In this document: in pieces, positions 35,602-44,061 of the stretch
Layout: every line of letters begins with the position of its first letter
Position numbering within the stretch: position 1 is the stretch's first letter
NCBI GenBank assembly: GCA_963769765.1
Contig: CAVYNA010000003.1
Location: 434,001 to 498,000 of the forward strand
Length of the DNA stretch: 64,000 nucleotides
Reading direction: 5' to 3'
DNA from: Bog-756 sp963769765
Lineage (GTDB): Bacteria > Actinomycetota > Acidimicrobiia > Acidimicrobiales > RAAP-2
Translations under genes and position numbers: made by a program
Notes under the pieces: model-generated
Databases searched by the model: none
Seen by the model: the letters and a program-made list of their open reading frames with translations, nothing else
What the model was told of the DNA's origin: nothing

Positions 35602-36468
35602 TCAAGCCGGGTAGCGCACCGCCACCAGGGTCAGGCCGTGGGGCGGCGCCGGCTCCCCGGCCTGCTGGCGGTCGGCCGAGCGCAGGATCCACACCAGGTC
35701 GGATGGGCGCTTCCGACCCCGCCCGACCTCGACGAGCACCCCGACCAGTGAGCGCACCATCTGGTGGCAGAAGGCGTTCGCCTCGATCTCGAAGACGTAG
35801 AGGCTCCCCACGGCGGGCAGCACCGGCGCGGGTCGGTCCCTTTCGAGCTCCCCGTCGGGCAGCCCCGGCGCCGACCAGACGGTCCACCGGGCGTCGAGCA
35901 CCCGCCTCACGATCGGGTCGTCGGGCGAGGTCCTCGGCACCCGCCGGCAGAAGGCGCGGAAGTCGTGCTCACCGAGGAGAGCGTCGGCGGCGGCGGCCAT
36001 CGAGCGCAGGTCGAGCGGGTCGGCGACGTGCCAGGCAAGGTCCGCCAGGAGCGGGTCGGCCACCGGTGCGTTGACCACCAGGTACCGGTAGCGGCGGGAG
36101 AGCGCGGAGCGTCGGGCGTCGAAGCCCTCGGGCGCGATCCCCGCCTCGAGGACCGAGATCGCGGGCCCGAGCATGTGGTTGCACGAGGTAGCGAGCGCGA
36201 CCGGGTCCAGGTCGGCCGACCGGTCGGCCGGGAGGTCGAGGTGGACCACCTGGCCGGTCGCGTGCACCCCTGCGTCGGTCCGCCCGGCGCAGACGAGGCT
36301 CACCGGTCCTCTCGTGATCGTCTCGAGCGCCTCGGTGAGCGTACCGGCCACCGTGGTGAGGCCCTTTTGTGCGGCGAAGCCGCGGAACCCGGTGCCCTTG
36401 TAGGCGAGCCGCAGCCGCCAGCGCACGCCCGGGTCCTCGTCCCCCCCGGAGCGGGGGAGGTCGCTCAC
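35602..36468 (-). CDS. truA: tRNA pseudouridine(38-40) synthase
   Basis: Modifies the anticodon arm at positions 38-40. The 288-residue protein has LAYKGTGFRGFAAQKGLTTV, LVCAGRTDAGVHATGQVVHL (catalytic Asp in GRTDAGVH), ALSRRYRYLVVN, and FEIEANAFCHQMVRSLVGVL. GTG 36468 overlaps the rplQ stop by four bases; the rpoA-rplQ-truA order is common. Confidence 0.96.
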   Translation of the reverse strand: MSDLPRSGGDEDPGVRWRLRLAYKGTGFRGFAAQKGLTTVAGTLTEALETITRGPVSLVCAGRTDAGVHATGQVVHLDLPADRSADLDPVALATSCNHMLGPAISVLEAGIAPEGFDARRSALSRRYRYLVVNAPVADPLLADLAWHVADPLDLRSMAAAADALLGEHDFRAFCRRVPRTSPDDPIVRRVLDARWTVWSAPGLPDGELERDRPAPVLPAVGSLYVFEIEANAFCHQMVRSLVGVLVEVGRGRKRPSDLVWILRSADRQQAGEPAPPHGLTLVAVRYPA

Positions 36469-36821
36469 TCCACCAGTTCGATGCGGGCCATCGGCGCGCG
36501 GTCGCCCTGGCGAGGCCCGAGCTTCAAGATCCGCGTGTAGCCCCCGGGGCGCTCCGCGTAGCGTGGGCCGATCTCCTCGAAGAGCTTGTGGGCCATGTCC
36601 TTGTCGCGGATGAACGCGATGACGTTGCGCTGGCGGGCGATCCCGCCCTTGGCCGCGGCGGTGATCACCTTCTCGGCCACCGGGCGCAGCGCCTTCGCCT
36701 TCGCCTCGGTCGTGACGAGGTACTCGGCGGCAATGAGCGACGCCACCAGGTTGCCCATCATCGCCTTTTGATGGGCGGCACTCCCGCCGAACCGCCGTCC
36801 CTTCTTCGGCGTCCCGAGCAC
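36465..36821 (-). CDS. rplQ: 50S ribosomal protein L17
   Basis: Exit-tunnel-side protein of 118 residues: GTPKKGRRFGGSAAHQKAM, MGNLVASLIAAEYLVTTEAK, ALRPVAEKVITAAAKG, then RYAERPGGYTRILKLGPRQG and ARIELVE. GTG 36821 lies five bases after rpoA. Confidence 0.97.
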   Translation of the reverse strand: MLGTPKKGRRFGGSAAHQKAMMGNLVASLIAAEYLVTTEAKAKALRPVAEKVITAAAKGGIARQRNVIAFIRDKDMAHKLFEEIGPRYAERPGGYTRILKLGPRQGDRAPMARIELVE

Positions 36822-36826
36822 GGTGG

Positions 36827-37765
36827 TCAGTCCTTCACGCGGAGCGAGAGCCCGCGTTCGTCGAGCTTCTGGAGCACCTCGTCGAGCGACTTCTGCCCGA
36901 AGTTCGTGATGTTGAGCAGGTCGTCGAGGGTGCGGTCGACCAGATCGCCGATCGTGTTGATCTGGGCGCGCTTGAGGCAGTTGCGCGGGCGCTCGGTGAG
37001 CTCGAGGTCCTCGATGCGCAGGTCGAGGTCGGGCGAGCCGGTGCCGACGGTGCCGACCTCACCGAGCTCGAGGCCCATCGGCTCGTCTTCGAGGTCGGCG
37101 ACCAGGCTCACAAGGGTGCGCAGGGTGTCGCCGGCCGAGGCGAGCGCCTCCCTCGGGGTGAGCGATCCGTCGGTCTCGATGTCGAGGACCAGCCGGTCGA
37201 AGTCGGTCGACTGCTCGACGCGGACCGGCTCGACGGTGAAAGCCACCCGACGGACCGGCGAGAAGATCGCGTCGACCGGGATCACCCCGATGGTGCTCGT
37301 GCGCTTGTTCTTGTCGGCGGAGAGGTAGCCGCGGCCCCGCTCGACGGTGAGGTCGACCGCGAGCCGGCCCTTCGCGTTGAGCGAGGCGATCAGCTGGTCG
37401 GGGTTGAGGATCTCCACGTCCGCGGTGATCTGGAGGTCGCCCGCGGTGGCTTCGCCCGGGCCGCGCTTGTCGAGCCGCACGGTGACCGGCTCGTCGGAGT
37501 GCACCCGGAGCAGGATGTCCTTCAGGTTCAAGATGAGGTCGGTGACGTCCTCTTTCACACCCGGCAGGGTCGTGAACTCGTGCAGGGCGTCGTCGAAGCG
37601 GACCTGGGTGATCGCCGCACCCGGGATCGACGAGAGCAGCGTGCGCCGCAGGGAGTTACCCAGGGTGTGCCCGAAACCCGGATCGAGCGGTCCGACCGCG
37701 AACCGCTGGCGGTTGTCGGCCTCTTCACCGATGGCTTCGACGGTGGGTCGCTGGATGATGAGCAT
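36827..37765 (-). CDS. rpoA: RNA polymerase alpha subunit
   Basis: Two-domain scaffold of RNA polymerase. The 312-residue protein has an N-terminal dimerisation domain (PLDPGFGHTLGNSLRRTLLS, GAAITQVRFDDALHEFTT, GVKEDVTDLILNLKDILLR) and a C-terminal DNA/activator-binding domain (LELTERPRNCLKRAQINTIG, LLNITNFGQKSLDEVLQKL). ATG 37765. The gap of 102 bases to rpsD holds no clear signal. Confidence 0.98.
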   Translation of the reverse strand: MLIIQRPTVEAIGEEADNRQRFAVGPLDPGFGHTLGNSLRRTLLSSIPGAAITQVRFDDALHEFTTLPGVKEDVTDLILNLKDILLRVHSDEPVTVRLDKRGPGEATAGDLQITADVEILNPDQLIASLNAKGRLAVDLTVERGRGYLSADKNKRTSTIGVIPVDAIFSPVRRVAFTVEPVRVEQSTDFDRLVLDIETDGSLTPREALASAGDTLRTLVSLVADLEDEPMGLELGEVGTVGTGSPDLDLRIEDLELTERPRNCLKRAQINTIGDLVDRTLDDLLNITNFGQKSLDEVLQKLDERGLSLRVKD

Positions 37766-37867
37766 GCTGTTGGTGGCTCCTCGGCGCTGTGGTGCGCTCT
37801 CGCTTAGCTGGTCTCGTGGTTGATCTGGTCTCGGTCGGCTCCGGTGACGCCGTCGCCGACGGTGCGG

Positions 37868-38515
37868 CTACTTGGAGTAGAGCTCGACGATGAGCTGCTC
37901 TTGGACCGGCTCGTCGATGTGCTCGCGCAACGGCAACGAGAACACCCGCACCTCGAATCGGTCGCCGACCGCCTCCAGCCACGGGGGGAGCTGGCGGTCG
38001 AGGGTGTCCATGTTACGGCGGACGTGGAAGATCTCGCGCGACGACTGCTTCAGCGTGACCACGTCGCCCTCGCGGACCCGGTAGCTCGGGATGGTCACGC
38101 GCTTGCCGTTGACCGAGACGTGGCCGTGCCGGACGAACTGGCGGGCCTGGGAGCGGCTCGCACCCCAGCCGGCCCGGAAGGCCACGTTGTCGAGGCGGAG
38201 CTCGAGCATTCGCAGGAGGTTCTCACCGGTGATGCCCGGGGCCCGCGAGGCCTCGACGTAGAGATTGTGGAACTGCCGCTCGAGGAGTCCGTAGATGCGG
38301 CGGGCCTTCTGCTTCTCCCGCAGCTGGCCGAGGTACTCCGAACCCTGCCGCATCCGGTCGCGGCCGTGCTCACCGGGTGGGTAGGCGCGGCTGTGTCGGT
38401 CGGTCACGGCCTCCGAGACCGGGCACTTCATCGAGTAGCAGCGCTCGCCCTTCAAGAAGAGCTTCGTGCGCTCGCGGCGGCAGAGCCGGCAAACTGGTCC
38501 GGTGTAACGAGCCAT
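37868..38515 (-). CDS. rpsD: 30S ribosomal protein S4, zinc-binding type
   Basis: 16S assembly initiator and mRNA-helicase-site protein, 215 residues. Cysteines 9, 12, 26 and 31 (CRLCRRERTKLFLKGERC...C) form the zinc knuckle of the C+ type. The S4 domain is seen in NVAFRAGWGASRSQARQFVR and VSVNGKRVTIPSYRVREGDV. ATG 38515, nine bases after rpsK ends. Confidence 0.98.
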   Translation of the reverse strand: MARYTGPVCRLCRRERTKLFLKGERCYSMKCPVSEAVTDRHSRAYPPGEHGRDRMRQGSEYLGQLREKQKARRIYGLLERQFHNLYVEASRAPGITGENLLRMLELRLDNVAFRAGWGASRSQARQFVRHGHVSVNGKRVTIPSYRVREGDVVTLKQSSREIFHVRRNMDTLDRQLPPWLEAVGDRFEVRVFSLPLREHIDEPVQEQLIVELYSK

Positions 38516-38524
38516 CGATCCCCC

Positions 38525-38932
38525 CTAGACCCGACGCCGCTTCTTGGGGCGGCAGCCGTTGTGGGGGATGGGCGTCACGTCCTTGATGCCGGCGACCTCG
38601 ATGCCGGCGGCGGCCAGCGACCGGATGGCCGTCTCACGCCCCGAGCCGGGCCCGCGGACCAGCACGTCGACCCGGCGCACCCCGTGCTCCATGGCCTTCC
38701 TCGCGCACTGCTCGGCGGCGAGCTGCGCGGCGAAAGGAGTGGACTTGCGGGAACCCTTGAACCCGACGTTGCCCGCCGAGGCCCACGCGAGCACGTTGCC
38801 CTCGGGATCGGCGATCGTGACGATGGTGTTGTTGAACGAGCTCTTGATGTGGGCGACGCCGAACGTGACGTTCTTGCGTTCGCGCTTGCGGGGTCGGCGT
38901 GCGCCGGCGGCCGGCTTCGTGGTCTTTGCCAT
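38525..38932 (-). CDS. rpsK: 30S ribosomal protein S11
   Basis: Platform protein of 135 residues: NVTFGVAHIKSSFNNTIVTI, ASAGNVGFKGSRKSTPFAAQ, VDVLVRGPGSGRETAIRSLA, and the conserved end DVTPIPHNGCRPKKRRRV. ATG 38932 directly abuts the rpsM stop. Confidence 0.98.
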   Translation of the reverse strand: MAKTTKPAAGARRPRKRERKNVTFGVAHIKSSFNNTIVTIADPEGNVLAWASAGNVGFKGSRKSTPFAAQLAAEQCARKAMEHGVRRVDVLVRGPGSGRETAIRSLAAAGIEVAGIKDVTPIPHNGCRPKKRRRV

Positions 38933-39310
38933 CTACTTGCGGACCTTCTTCTTTCCGGCGACCGTCTTCTTCGGCCCCTTGCGAGTCCTCGCATTCGTGT
39001 GGGTGCGCTGGCCGTGGACCGGCAGCCCCTTGCGGTGGCGGATGCCCTGGTAGCAGCCGATCTCCATCTTGCGCTTGATGTCCTGGGAGATGTCCCGACG
39101 CAGGTCGCCCTCGACCGAGAGGTTGGCGTCGATGTAGTTGCGGAGCCGGGTCACCTCCTCGTCGGTGAGGTCACGGACTCTGGTGTCGGGACTGGTGCCG
39201 GTGGCGGCGCAGACCTGTTGGGACCTCGTCCGCCCGATGCCGAAGATGTAGGTGAGGGCGATCTCCAATCGCTTCTCACGGGGGATGTCGACGCCTGAGA
39301 TGCGGGCCAC
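38933..39310 (-). CDS. rpsM: 30S ribosomal protein S13
   Basis: Head protein bridging to the 50S subunit, 125 residues: ARISGVDIPREKRLEIALTY, IFGIGRTRSQQVCAATG, LRRDISQDIKRKMEIGCYQG, RHRKGLPVHGQRTHTNARTR and a Lys-rich tail. GTG 39310; 36 bases after rpmJ. Confidence 0.98.
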   Translation of the reverse strand: MARISGVDIPREKRLEIALTYIFGIGRTRSQQVCAATGTSPDTRVRDLTDEEVTRLRNYIDANLSVEGDLRRDISQDIKRKMEIGCYQGIRHRKGLPVHGQRTHTNARTRKGPKKTVAGKKKVRK

Positions 39311-39346
39311 GTGCCTACCTTCTTCTCTCTACGCCAGGTCGCCCGC

Positions 39347-39460
39347 TCAACCCTGACGCTGCTTGTGGCGCGGGTTGTCGCAGATGACGAGGACCCGCCG
39401 GTGGCGGCGGATCACCTTGCACTTCTCACACATCGGCTTGACGCTCGGTCGGACCTTCAC
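39347..39460 (-). CDS. rpmJ: 50S ribosomal protein L36, zinc ribbon
   Basis: The 37-residue protein reads KVRPSVKPMCEKCKVIRRHR then RVLVICDNPRHKQRQG; the CxxC...C...H set is the zinc-binding (C+) form. GTG 39460 follows an AGGAAC site. It lies between infA and rpsM, its standard place. Confidence 0.97.
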   Translation of the reverse strand: MKVRPSVKPMCEKCKVIRRHRRVLVICDNPRHKQRQG

Positions 39461-39542
39461 GTTCGTTCCTCTTCGACTTCCTTCGACTCCTGCTCGGCAG
39501 GCACCGGTTCCGTGCCGGCCCCGGCACCTGCGTGCCCGCCCC

Positions 39543-39767
39543 TCACTTGTAGCGGTAGGTGATCCGCCCTCGTTGGAGGTCGTAGGGGGTGATCTCCACC
39601 TGCACCCGATCGCCCGGAAGGATCCGGATCCGGTGCATGCGCATCTTGCCGGAGCTGTGGGCGAGCACCTTGTGGCCGTTCTCGAGCTCCACCCGGAACA
39701 TGGCATTGGGTAGGGGTTCGATGACCGTGCCCTCCAGCACGATGGCGTCTTCTTTGGGTTTGGGCAG
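39543..39767 (-). CDS. infA: translation initiation factor IF-1 (apparent CTG start)
   Basis: OB-fold factor that occupies the ribosomal A site during initiation. EGTVIEPLPNAMFRVELENG, HKVLAHSSGKMRMHRIRILP and YDLQRGRITYRYK are unmistakable. The conserved N-terminus PKPKEDAIVLEG lies upstream of the first GTG (39740), so the start must be earlier. A CTG at 39767 stands six bases after a GAGGAG ribosome-binding site and gives 74 residues, close to the usual 72-73. Starting at the GTG would remove nine conserved residues. The upstream frame stays open without ATG or GTG. Confidence 0.95.
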   Translation of the reverse strand: MPKPKEDAIVLEGTVIEPLPNAMFRVELENGHKVLAHSSGKMRMHRIRILPGDRVQVEITPYDLQRGRITYRYK

Positions 39768-39931
39768 GTGAGTCTCCTCGAGCTCGGTGTGGCTTCCCTC
39801 GTCCCGGCAGGCGCCCGCGGGCTCGCGACCGTCGTAGGGATGTCCGCAGTCGTGGCGACGCCCGAACGAACCGAACGGACCCCACCGGAAGCGGAGCCGG
39901 CATCCACCACACAGCCGTGGACAGCCGACGG

Positions 39932-39940
39932 AATAGTCTA
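39932..39940 (-). promoter_or_regulatory. candidate -10 region for infA operon
   Basis: TAGACTATT on the minus strand, 165-173 bases before the CTG start of infA. A TGGCAT at the right distance is a poor -35. The 280-base gap to map otherwise contains GC-rich hairpin-forming sequence near 39962-39998, which may end the map transcript. Confidence 0.35.
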
Positions 39941-40004
39941 GCCCACCTGGACGGAAATGCCAGCCCGGGGCCCAGTGCCCGGGGCCCGCGGCCCGCGGCG
40001 GGTG

Positions 40005-40028
40005 CCGGTCCCGGTCCCGGTCCCGGTC
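40005..40028. repeat. four tandem copies of CCGGTC
   Basis: Exact six-base tandem repeat (CCGGTC x4) 20 bases after the map stop. Low-complexity sequence between map and infA with no coding signal. Confidence 0.9.
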
Positions 40029-40047
40029 CGATGGTGGGAGGGAGGGC

Positions 40048-40791
40048 TCAGGGCAGGGTGTAGACCTCCGGACCGTCCTCGGTCACCGCGATGGTGTGCT
40101 CGAAGTGGGCCGAGAGCGCCCCGTCGGCCGTGACCACGCTCCAGCCGTCCTCCAACAGGACCGTGCCAGGCGTGCCGGCATTGACCATCGGCTCGATCGC
40201 GAAGACCATCCCCGTCTTGAGGGTCGGCCCCGGTGTGCCGGGCCAGTAGTTGGGGACCTGCGGCTCTTCGTGCATCGCGGTGCCGATGGCGTGCCCGACG
40301 TACTCGCGCACCACGCTGAACCCGGCCCGCTCGGCCACCGCCTGGACCGCACGGCCGACTTCGTGCAGGCGGTTTCCGGGCCGGAGCTGGTCGATGCCGG
40401 CCCAGAGGCTCTGCTCGGTGACCTCCATCAGCCGGGTCGCCTCGGCGGAGACGTCCCCGACCCCCGCGGTGTAGGCGGCGTCGCCGTGGTAGCCCTCGAT
40501 GATCGCCCCGCAGTCGACCGAGATGATGTCGCCCTCCTCGAGGACGACGGTCTCGGAGGGGATGCCGTGGACGATCATGGCGTTGGGCGAGGTGCACACG
40601 ACGGCGGGGAACCCGTGGTAGTTGAGGAAGTTCGAGGTGGCCCCCCTCCGTTCGAGGACGCCACGCGCGACCTTGTCGAGCATGGCGGTGGTCACCCCCG
40701 GCCGGATCGCGGCGCGGGTCTCCTCGTGCATCTCGGCGACCACGCGTCCCGCCCGGCGCATCTTGGAAAGCTCGTCCGACGTGCGCCTCAT
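40048..40791 (-). CDS. map: methionine aminopeptidase type I
   Basis: Removes N-terminal methionine. The 247-residue protein shows NYHGFPAVVCTSPNAMIVHG, metal ligands in DIISVDCGAIIEGYHGDAA, GHAIGTAMHEEPQVPNY (His), FAIEPMVNAG and the final HTIAVTEDGPEVYT (Glu in SAHFEH context). ATG 40791 overlaps the adk stop by four bases. Follows secY-adk as in most bacteria. Confidence 0.97.
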   Translation of the reverse strand: MRRTSDELSKMRRAGRVVAEMHEETRAAIRPGVTTAMLDKVARGVLERRGATSNFLNYHGFPAVVCTSPNAMIVHGIPSETVVLEEGDIISVDCGAIIEGYHGDAAYTAGVGDVSAEATRLMEVTEQSLWAGIDQLRPGNRLHEVGRAVQAVAERAGFSVVREYVGHAIGTAMHEEPQVPNYWPGTPGPTLKTGMVFAIEPMVNAGTPGTVLLEDGWSVVTADGALSAHFEHTIAVTEDGPEVYTLP

Positions 40792-41468
40792 GTGAGGCGA
40801 CCGCCCCTGCGCTCGCGCCGGTCCTCGATGACCCGGACGATCCGCCGGGTCACCGCGTCGGGCGACCCGGTCCCCGAGACGGTCTCGAGCTGGTTGCGCT
40901 GCCGGTACCACTCGATCAGCGGGGTGGTCTCGTGCTCGTAGAGCTCGAGCCGGCGGGTGATCGCGGCCTCCGTGTCGTCCTCGCGCTGGACGACCTCGCC
41001 GCTGCAAAGATCGCACGTCCAGTTCAGCAACGGCGGTGTGGAGAGCGAGTAGTTCGCCCCGCAGTCCACGCAGACCCGACGAGCCATCAGTCGGCGCAGG
41101 ACCTGGGCGGTCGGGATCTCGACGTCGATGGTCACATCGAGGTCGAAGGGCGCGAGGATCGTGGCCAGCTGCTCGGCCTGGACGACCGTGCGGGGGCAGC
41201 CGTCCAGCACGAAGCCCCGAGCCCGGACGTCGCTCTCGTCGAGCCGTTCGGCGACCATGTCCATGATCAGGTCGTCGCTGAGCAGCTCTCCGCGGTCCAT
41301 CTGGTCCTTGGCCTTCATCCCGAGCGGGGTCCCCTGCTTGACCGCGGCGCGAAGCATGTCCCCGGTCGAGACATGTGGGATCACGTAGTGGTGTGAGAGG
41401 CGCACGCACTGCGTCCCTTTTCCCGCCCCCTGTTTGCCGAGGACGACGAGCCTCGCTCCGGGTACCAC
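40788..41468 (-). CDS. adk: adenylate kinase, zinc-lid form
   Basis: ATP + AMP to 2 ADP. The 226-residue enzyme has LVVLGKQGAGKGTQCVRLS (P-loop), STGDMLRAAVKQGTPLG, GFVLDGCPRTVVQAEQL, and a long-form lid with four cysteines (CVDCGANY ... CDLC) that should hold zinc. The usual Gly-Arg of the lid (RRxCxxC) is present as ARRVCVDCG. GTG 41468 directly abuts the secY stop. Confidence 0.96.
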   Translation of the reverse strand: MVPGARLVVLGKQGAGKGTQCVRLSHHYVIPHVSTGDMLRAAVKQGTPLGMKAKDQMDRGELLSDDLIMDMVAERLDESDVRARGFVLDGCPRTVVQAEQLATILAPFDLDVTIDVEIPTAQVLRRLMARRVCVDCGANYSLSTPPLLNWTCDLCSGEVVQREDDTEAAITRRLELYEHETTPLIEWYRQRNQLETVSGTGSPDAVTRRIVRVIEDRRERRGGRLT

Positions 41469-42761
41469 CTACTTGAGGAAGCCCTCGTAGTTCCGCATCA
41501 TGAGCTGGCTGTCGATCTGCTTCATCGTCTCGAGCGCCACACCCACCGCGATGAGCAGGGTCGTGCCGTAGAAGGGGTAGCTGGTGATGTTCCACGCCGC
41601 CATCAGGAGGGACGGGACGACCGCGACCGCGCCGAGGAAGAGCGCTCCGGGCCAGGTGATCCGGTTGAGAATGTGGGCGAGGTAGCGCTCGGTCGGCTGC
41701 CCCGGACGGATGCCCGGAATGTACCCGCCCTGCTTGCGGATGATGTCGGCCTGCTGATGGGGGTCGAATGCCACGTACACGTAGAAGAAGGTGAACATCA
41801 GGATGAAGATGAAGTAGGTGGCGATGTAGAAGATGCTGGTCGGGGTCACGTTGTGGTTGACCCACGTCCGGAAGGCCGTCGAGGGGATGATGTTCGACAG
41901 AAGGATCGGGATGTAGAGCACCGAGCTCGCGAAGATGATCGGGATCACGCCGGCCTGGTTCACCTTCAAGGGGATATAGGTGTTCGACCCCCCGTACATC
42001 TTGCGCCCGACCACCCGTTTGGCGAACGTGACCGGGATCCGGCGCTGGCCCTGGTCGACGAAGACGATGAGCACCAACAGGGCGAGCGAGACCACGATGA
42101 TCATCGAGAACTTGAGCCGTCCTCCCTCCTGCAGCACGGTGTTGAGCCCGGTCGGGATGCCGGCCACGACGTTTGCGAAGATGAGGATGGACATCCCCTG
42201 GCCGATCCCCCGCTGGGTGATCAGCTCGGCCAGCCACATCACGAACGCGGTCCCCGCAGTCAGGGTCAAGACGATGAAGGCGGCCCGCCAGACCGAGTAG
42301 TTGAGGATGAGATCGACCGTCTGGCCGGTGCCGAGCAGGCCGCCGCCGCCCTTGTGGAAGAGGTAGACGAGGCCGGTCGACTGCATCAGCGCGAGGGCGA
42401 CGGTCAGGTAGCGGGTGGTCTGGGTGAGCTTCTTCTGGCCGATCGCACCCTGGTCACGCCACTGCTCGAGCTTCGGGATGACCGTGGCGAGCAGTTGGAT
42501 GATGATGCTCGAGGTGATGTAGGGCATGATGCCGAGCCCGAACACCGCCATCCGGGTCAGCGCACCGCCCGAGAAGAGGTTGAGGAACCCGAGGACGCCG
42601 GAGGACTTCGACGCGGCGGACAGCTGGGCGATCTTCGAGAAGTTCACGAACGGGACCGGCACGTTGGCCCCGAACTGGTAGATCGCGATGACGGTCAGCG
42701 TGAAGATGACCTTCTTGCGAAGGTCGGGGATCCGGAAGATGTTGGCCAGACTGGCGAGCAT
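41469..42761 (-). CDS. secY: preprotein translocase subunit SecY
   Basis: Channel subunit of the Sec translocon with ten predicted membrane spans over 430 residues. Conserved stretches: FGANVPVPFVNFSKI, GVLGFLNLFSGGALTRMAVF, LGIMPYITSSIIIQLLATVI, GIGQGMSILIFANVVAGIPT and PVTFAKRVVGRKMYGGSNTY (cytosolic C5 loop), IIRKQGGYIPGIRPGQPTE. ATG 42761, 30 bases after rplO ends. Confidence 0.98.
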   Translation of the reverse strand: MLASLANIFRIPDLRKKVIFTLTVIAIYQFGANVPVPFVNFSKIAQLSAASKSSGVLGFLNLFSGGALTRMAVFGLGIMPYITSSIIIQLLATVIPKLEQWRDQGAIGQKKLTQTTRYLTVALALMQSTGLVYLFHKGGGGLLGTGQTVDLILNYSVWRAAFIVLTLTAGTAFVMWLAELITQRGIGQGMSILIFANVVAGIPTGLNTVLQEGGRLKFSMIIVVSLALLVLIVFVDQGQRRIPVTFAKRVVGRKMYGGSNTYIPLKVNQAGVIPIIFASSVLYIPILLSNIIPSTAFRTWVNHNVTPTSIFYIATYFIFILMFTFFYVYVAFDPHQQADIIRKQGGYIPGIRPGQPTERYLAHILNRITWPGALFLGAVAVVPSLLMAAWNITSYPFYGTTLLIAVGVALETMKQIDSQLMMRNYEGFLK

Positions 42762-42791
42762 GGGGCTCCTCGGCGCCGCGTTCGGCCGATG

Positions 42792-43278
42792 CTACCGGTT
42801 GGTGAGGGCGTTGCCCCGGGCCGGAGGCCGTCTGTCGCCACCCGGTCGCGGGACCACGGTGGCCGTTCCGCCGGCTGCCTCGATGGCGGCTTTTGCCGAC
42901 GTCGAGAAGGCATGAGCCTCGACCCGGATCGCCCGGGTGAGCTCGCCACCTCCGAGCACTTTGACCAGATCACCCTTGTGGGCGAGGCCCGCTGCGACGA
43001 GGCCCGCGACGTCGAGCGCGTCCCGGCCGGTCGCCTCCAGGGCGCCGACGTTGACCGGCGTGTAGACGATGCGGAACGGGTTGGTGAAGCCGCGCAACTT
43101 CGGAATCCGTTGCATGAGCGGGAGCTGGCCACCTTCGAACCCGAGCGGGATGGTGTCCCTCGCGCCCTGGCCCTTGGTGCCGCGCCCGGCGGTCTTGCCG
43201 CCCTTGCCCGCGATTCCCCGGCCCACGCGTCGCCGCGCGGGTCGATCCGGGCTGAGGGCGGAGATCGTGGACCTTCAT
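42792..43278 (-). CDS. rplO: 50S ribosomal protein L15, frameshifted
   Basis: The N-terminus reads KVHDLRPQPGSTRAATR from ATG 43278; the rest is in another frame, VGRGIAGKGGKTAGRGTKG, LPLMQRIPKLRGFTNPFRIV and VLGGGELTRAIRVEAHAF. The family has TRVGRG at the join, so two bases (one CG unit) are missing from the run at 43226-43229. With them the product is 162 residues. L15 is essential or nearly so, so a consensus error is likely. The start overlaps the rpmD stop (ATGA). Confidence 0.93.
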
Positions 43279-43502
43279 GGGCGGCCTTTCTCGTCGGCGC
43301 TGGCCGGGGTGACGTCGACCAGGTGAGGCACCCGCGCGAGCATGCCGCGGATCTCCGGGCGGTCGGGGAGCACGTTGGTCCGACCGATGCCGCGAAGCCC
43401 GAGAGCCCGCAGGGTCCCGCGGTGCTTGGGCTTGGTCCCGATGGCGGAGCGCACCTGGGTCACCCGCAGCCACTCCGTCCGGGACGCCTCGTCGGCAGCC
43501 AT
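43275..43502 (-). CDS. rpmD: 50S ribosomal protein L30
   Basis: 75-residue protein: WLRVTQVRSAIGTKPKHRGT, LRALGLRGIGRTNVLPDRPE and RGMLARVPHLVDVTPA. It has a short extra tail (SADEKGRP). ATG 43502 is one base after the rpsE stop. Confidence 0.96.
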   Translation of the reverse strand: MAADEASRTEWLRVTQVRSAIGTKPKHRGTLRALGLRGIGRTNVLPDRPEIRGMLARVPHLVDVTPASADEKGRP

Positions 43503-43503
43503 C

Positions 43504-44058
43504 TCAGCTCACCTCCGTGAACAGATCGGCCTCTCGCCGGCGCTCGCGGTAGGCGCGAAGCATGGCGGCCGGCGCGACCTCCTCGGCGCTCTTGCCCCGC
43601 AACGCCGCGATCTCGTCGGGCCGCTTGAGGCCCTTCAGGCCGGCGATCGTCGCATGGGCCACGTTGATCCCGTTCGAGGAGCCGAGCGACTTGGACAGGA
43701 TGTCGCGGATGCCGGCCATCTCGAGGATGGCCCGCGCCGCGCCGCCCGCGATGACCCCGGTTCCTGGTGCGGCCGGCTTCAGCATGACCCGACCCGCACC
43801 ACTCTCACCGATGATCGGATGGGTGATGGTGGAGCCGGCGAGAGGCACCTCGAACATGTTCTTGCGGGCTTCTTCGATGCCCTTTTGCACTGCGAGGCCC
43901 GCTTCCTTGGCCTTGCCGTAGCCGAGGCCGACCCGACCGTTGCCGTCCCCGACCACCATGAGGGCCGCGAATGAGAAGCGCCGGCCGCCCTTGACGACCT
44001 TGGAGACCCGGTTGACCCGGATCGTCCGCTCCTCGAAGTTCTGCTCGTTGACTGCCAT
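43504..44058 (-). CDS. rpsE: 30S ribosomal protein S5
   Basis: Translation-fidelity protein of 184 residues: RVSKVVKGGRRFSFAALMVV, VGLGYGKAKEAGLAVQKGIE, TITHPIIGESGAGRVMLKPA and MAGIRDILSKSLGSSNGINV. ATG 44058, three bases after rplR. Confidence 0.98.
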   Translation of the reverse strand: MAVNEQNFEERTIRVNRVSKVVKGGRRFSFAALMVVGDGNGRVGLGYGKAKEAGLAVQKGIEEARKNMFEVPLAGSTITHPIIGESGAGRVMLKPAAPGTGVIAGGAARAILEMAGIRDILSKSLGSSNGINVAHATIAGLKGLKRPDEIAALRGKSAEEVAPAAMLRAYRERRREADLFTEVS

Positions 44059-44061
44059 GAC

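Noticed and set aside
39543..39740. IF-1 starting at GTG 39740
   Set aside because: This would remove conserved N-terminal residues (PKPKEDAI) and lacks a good ribosome-binding site, whereas the CTG at 39767 has one.
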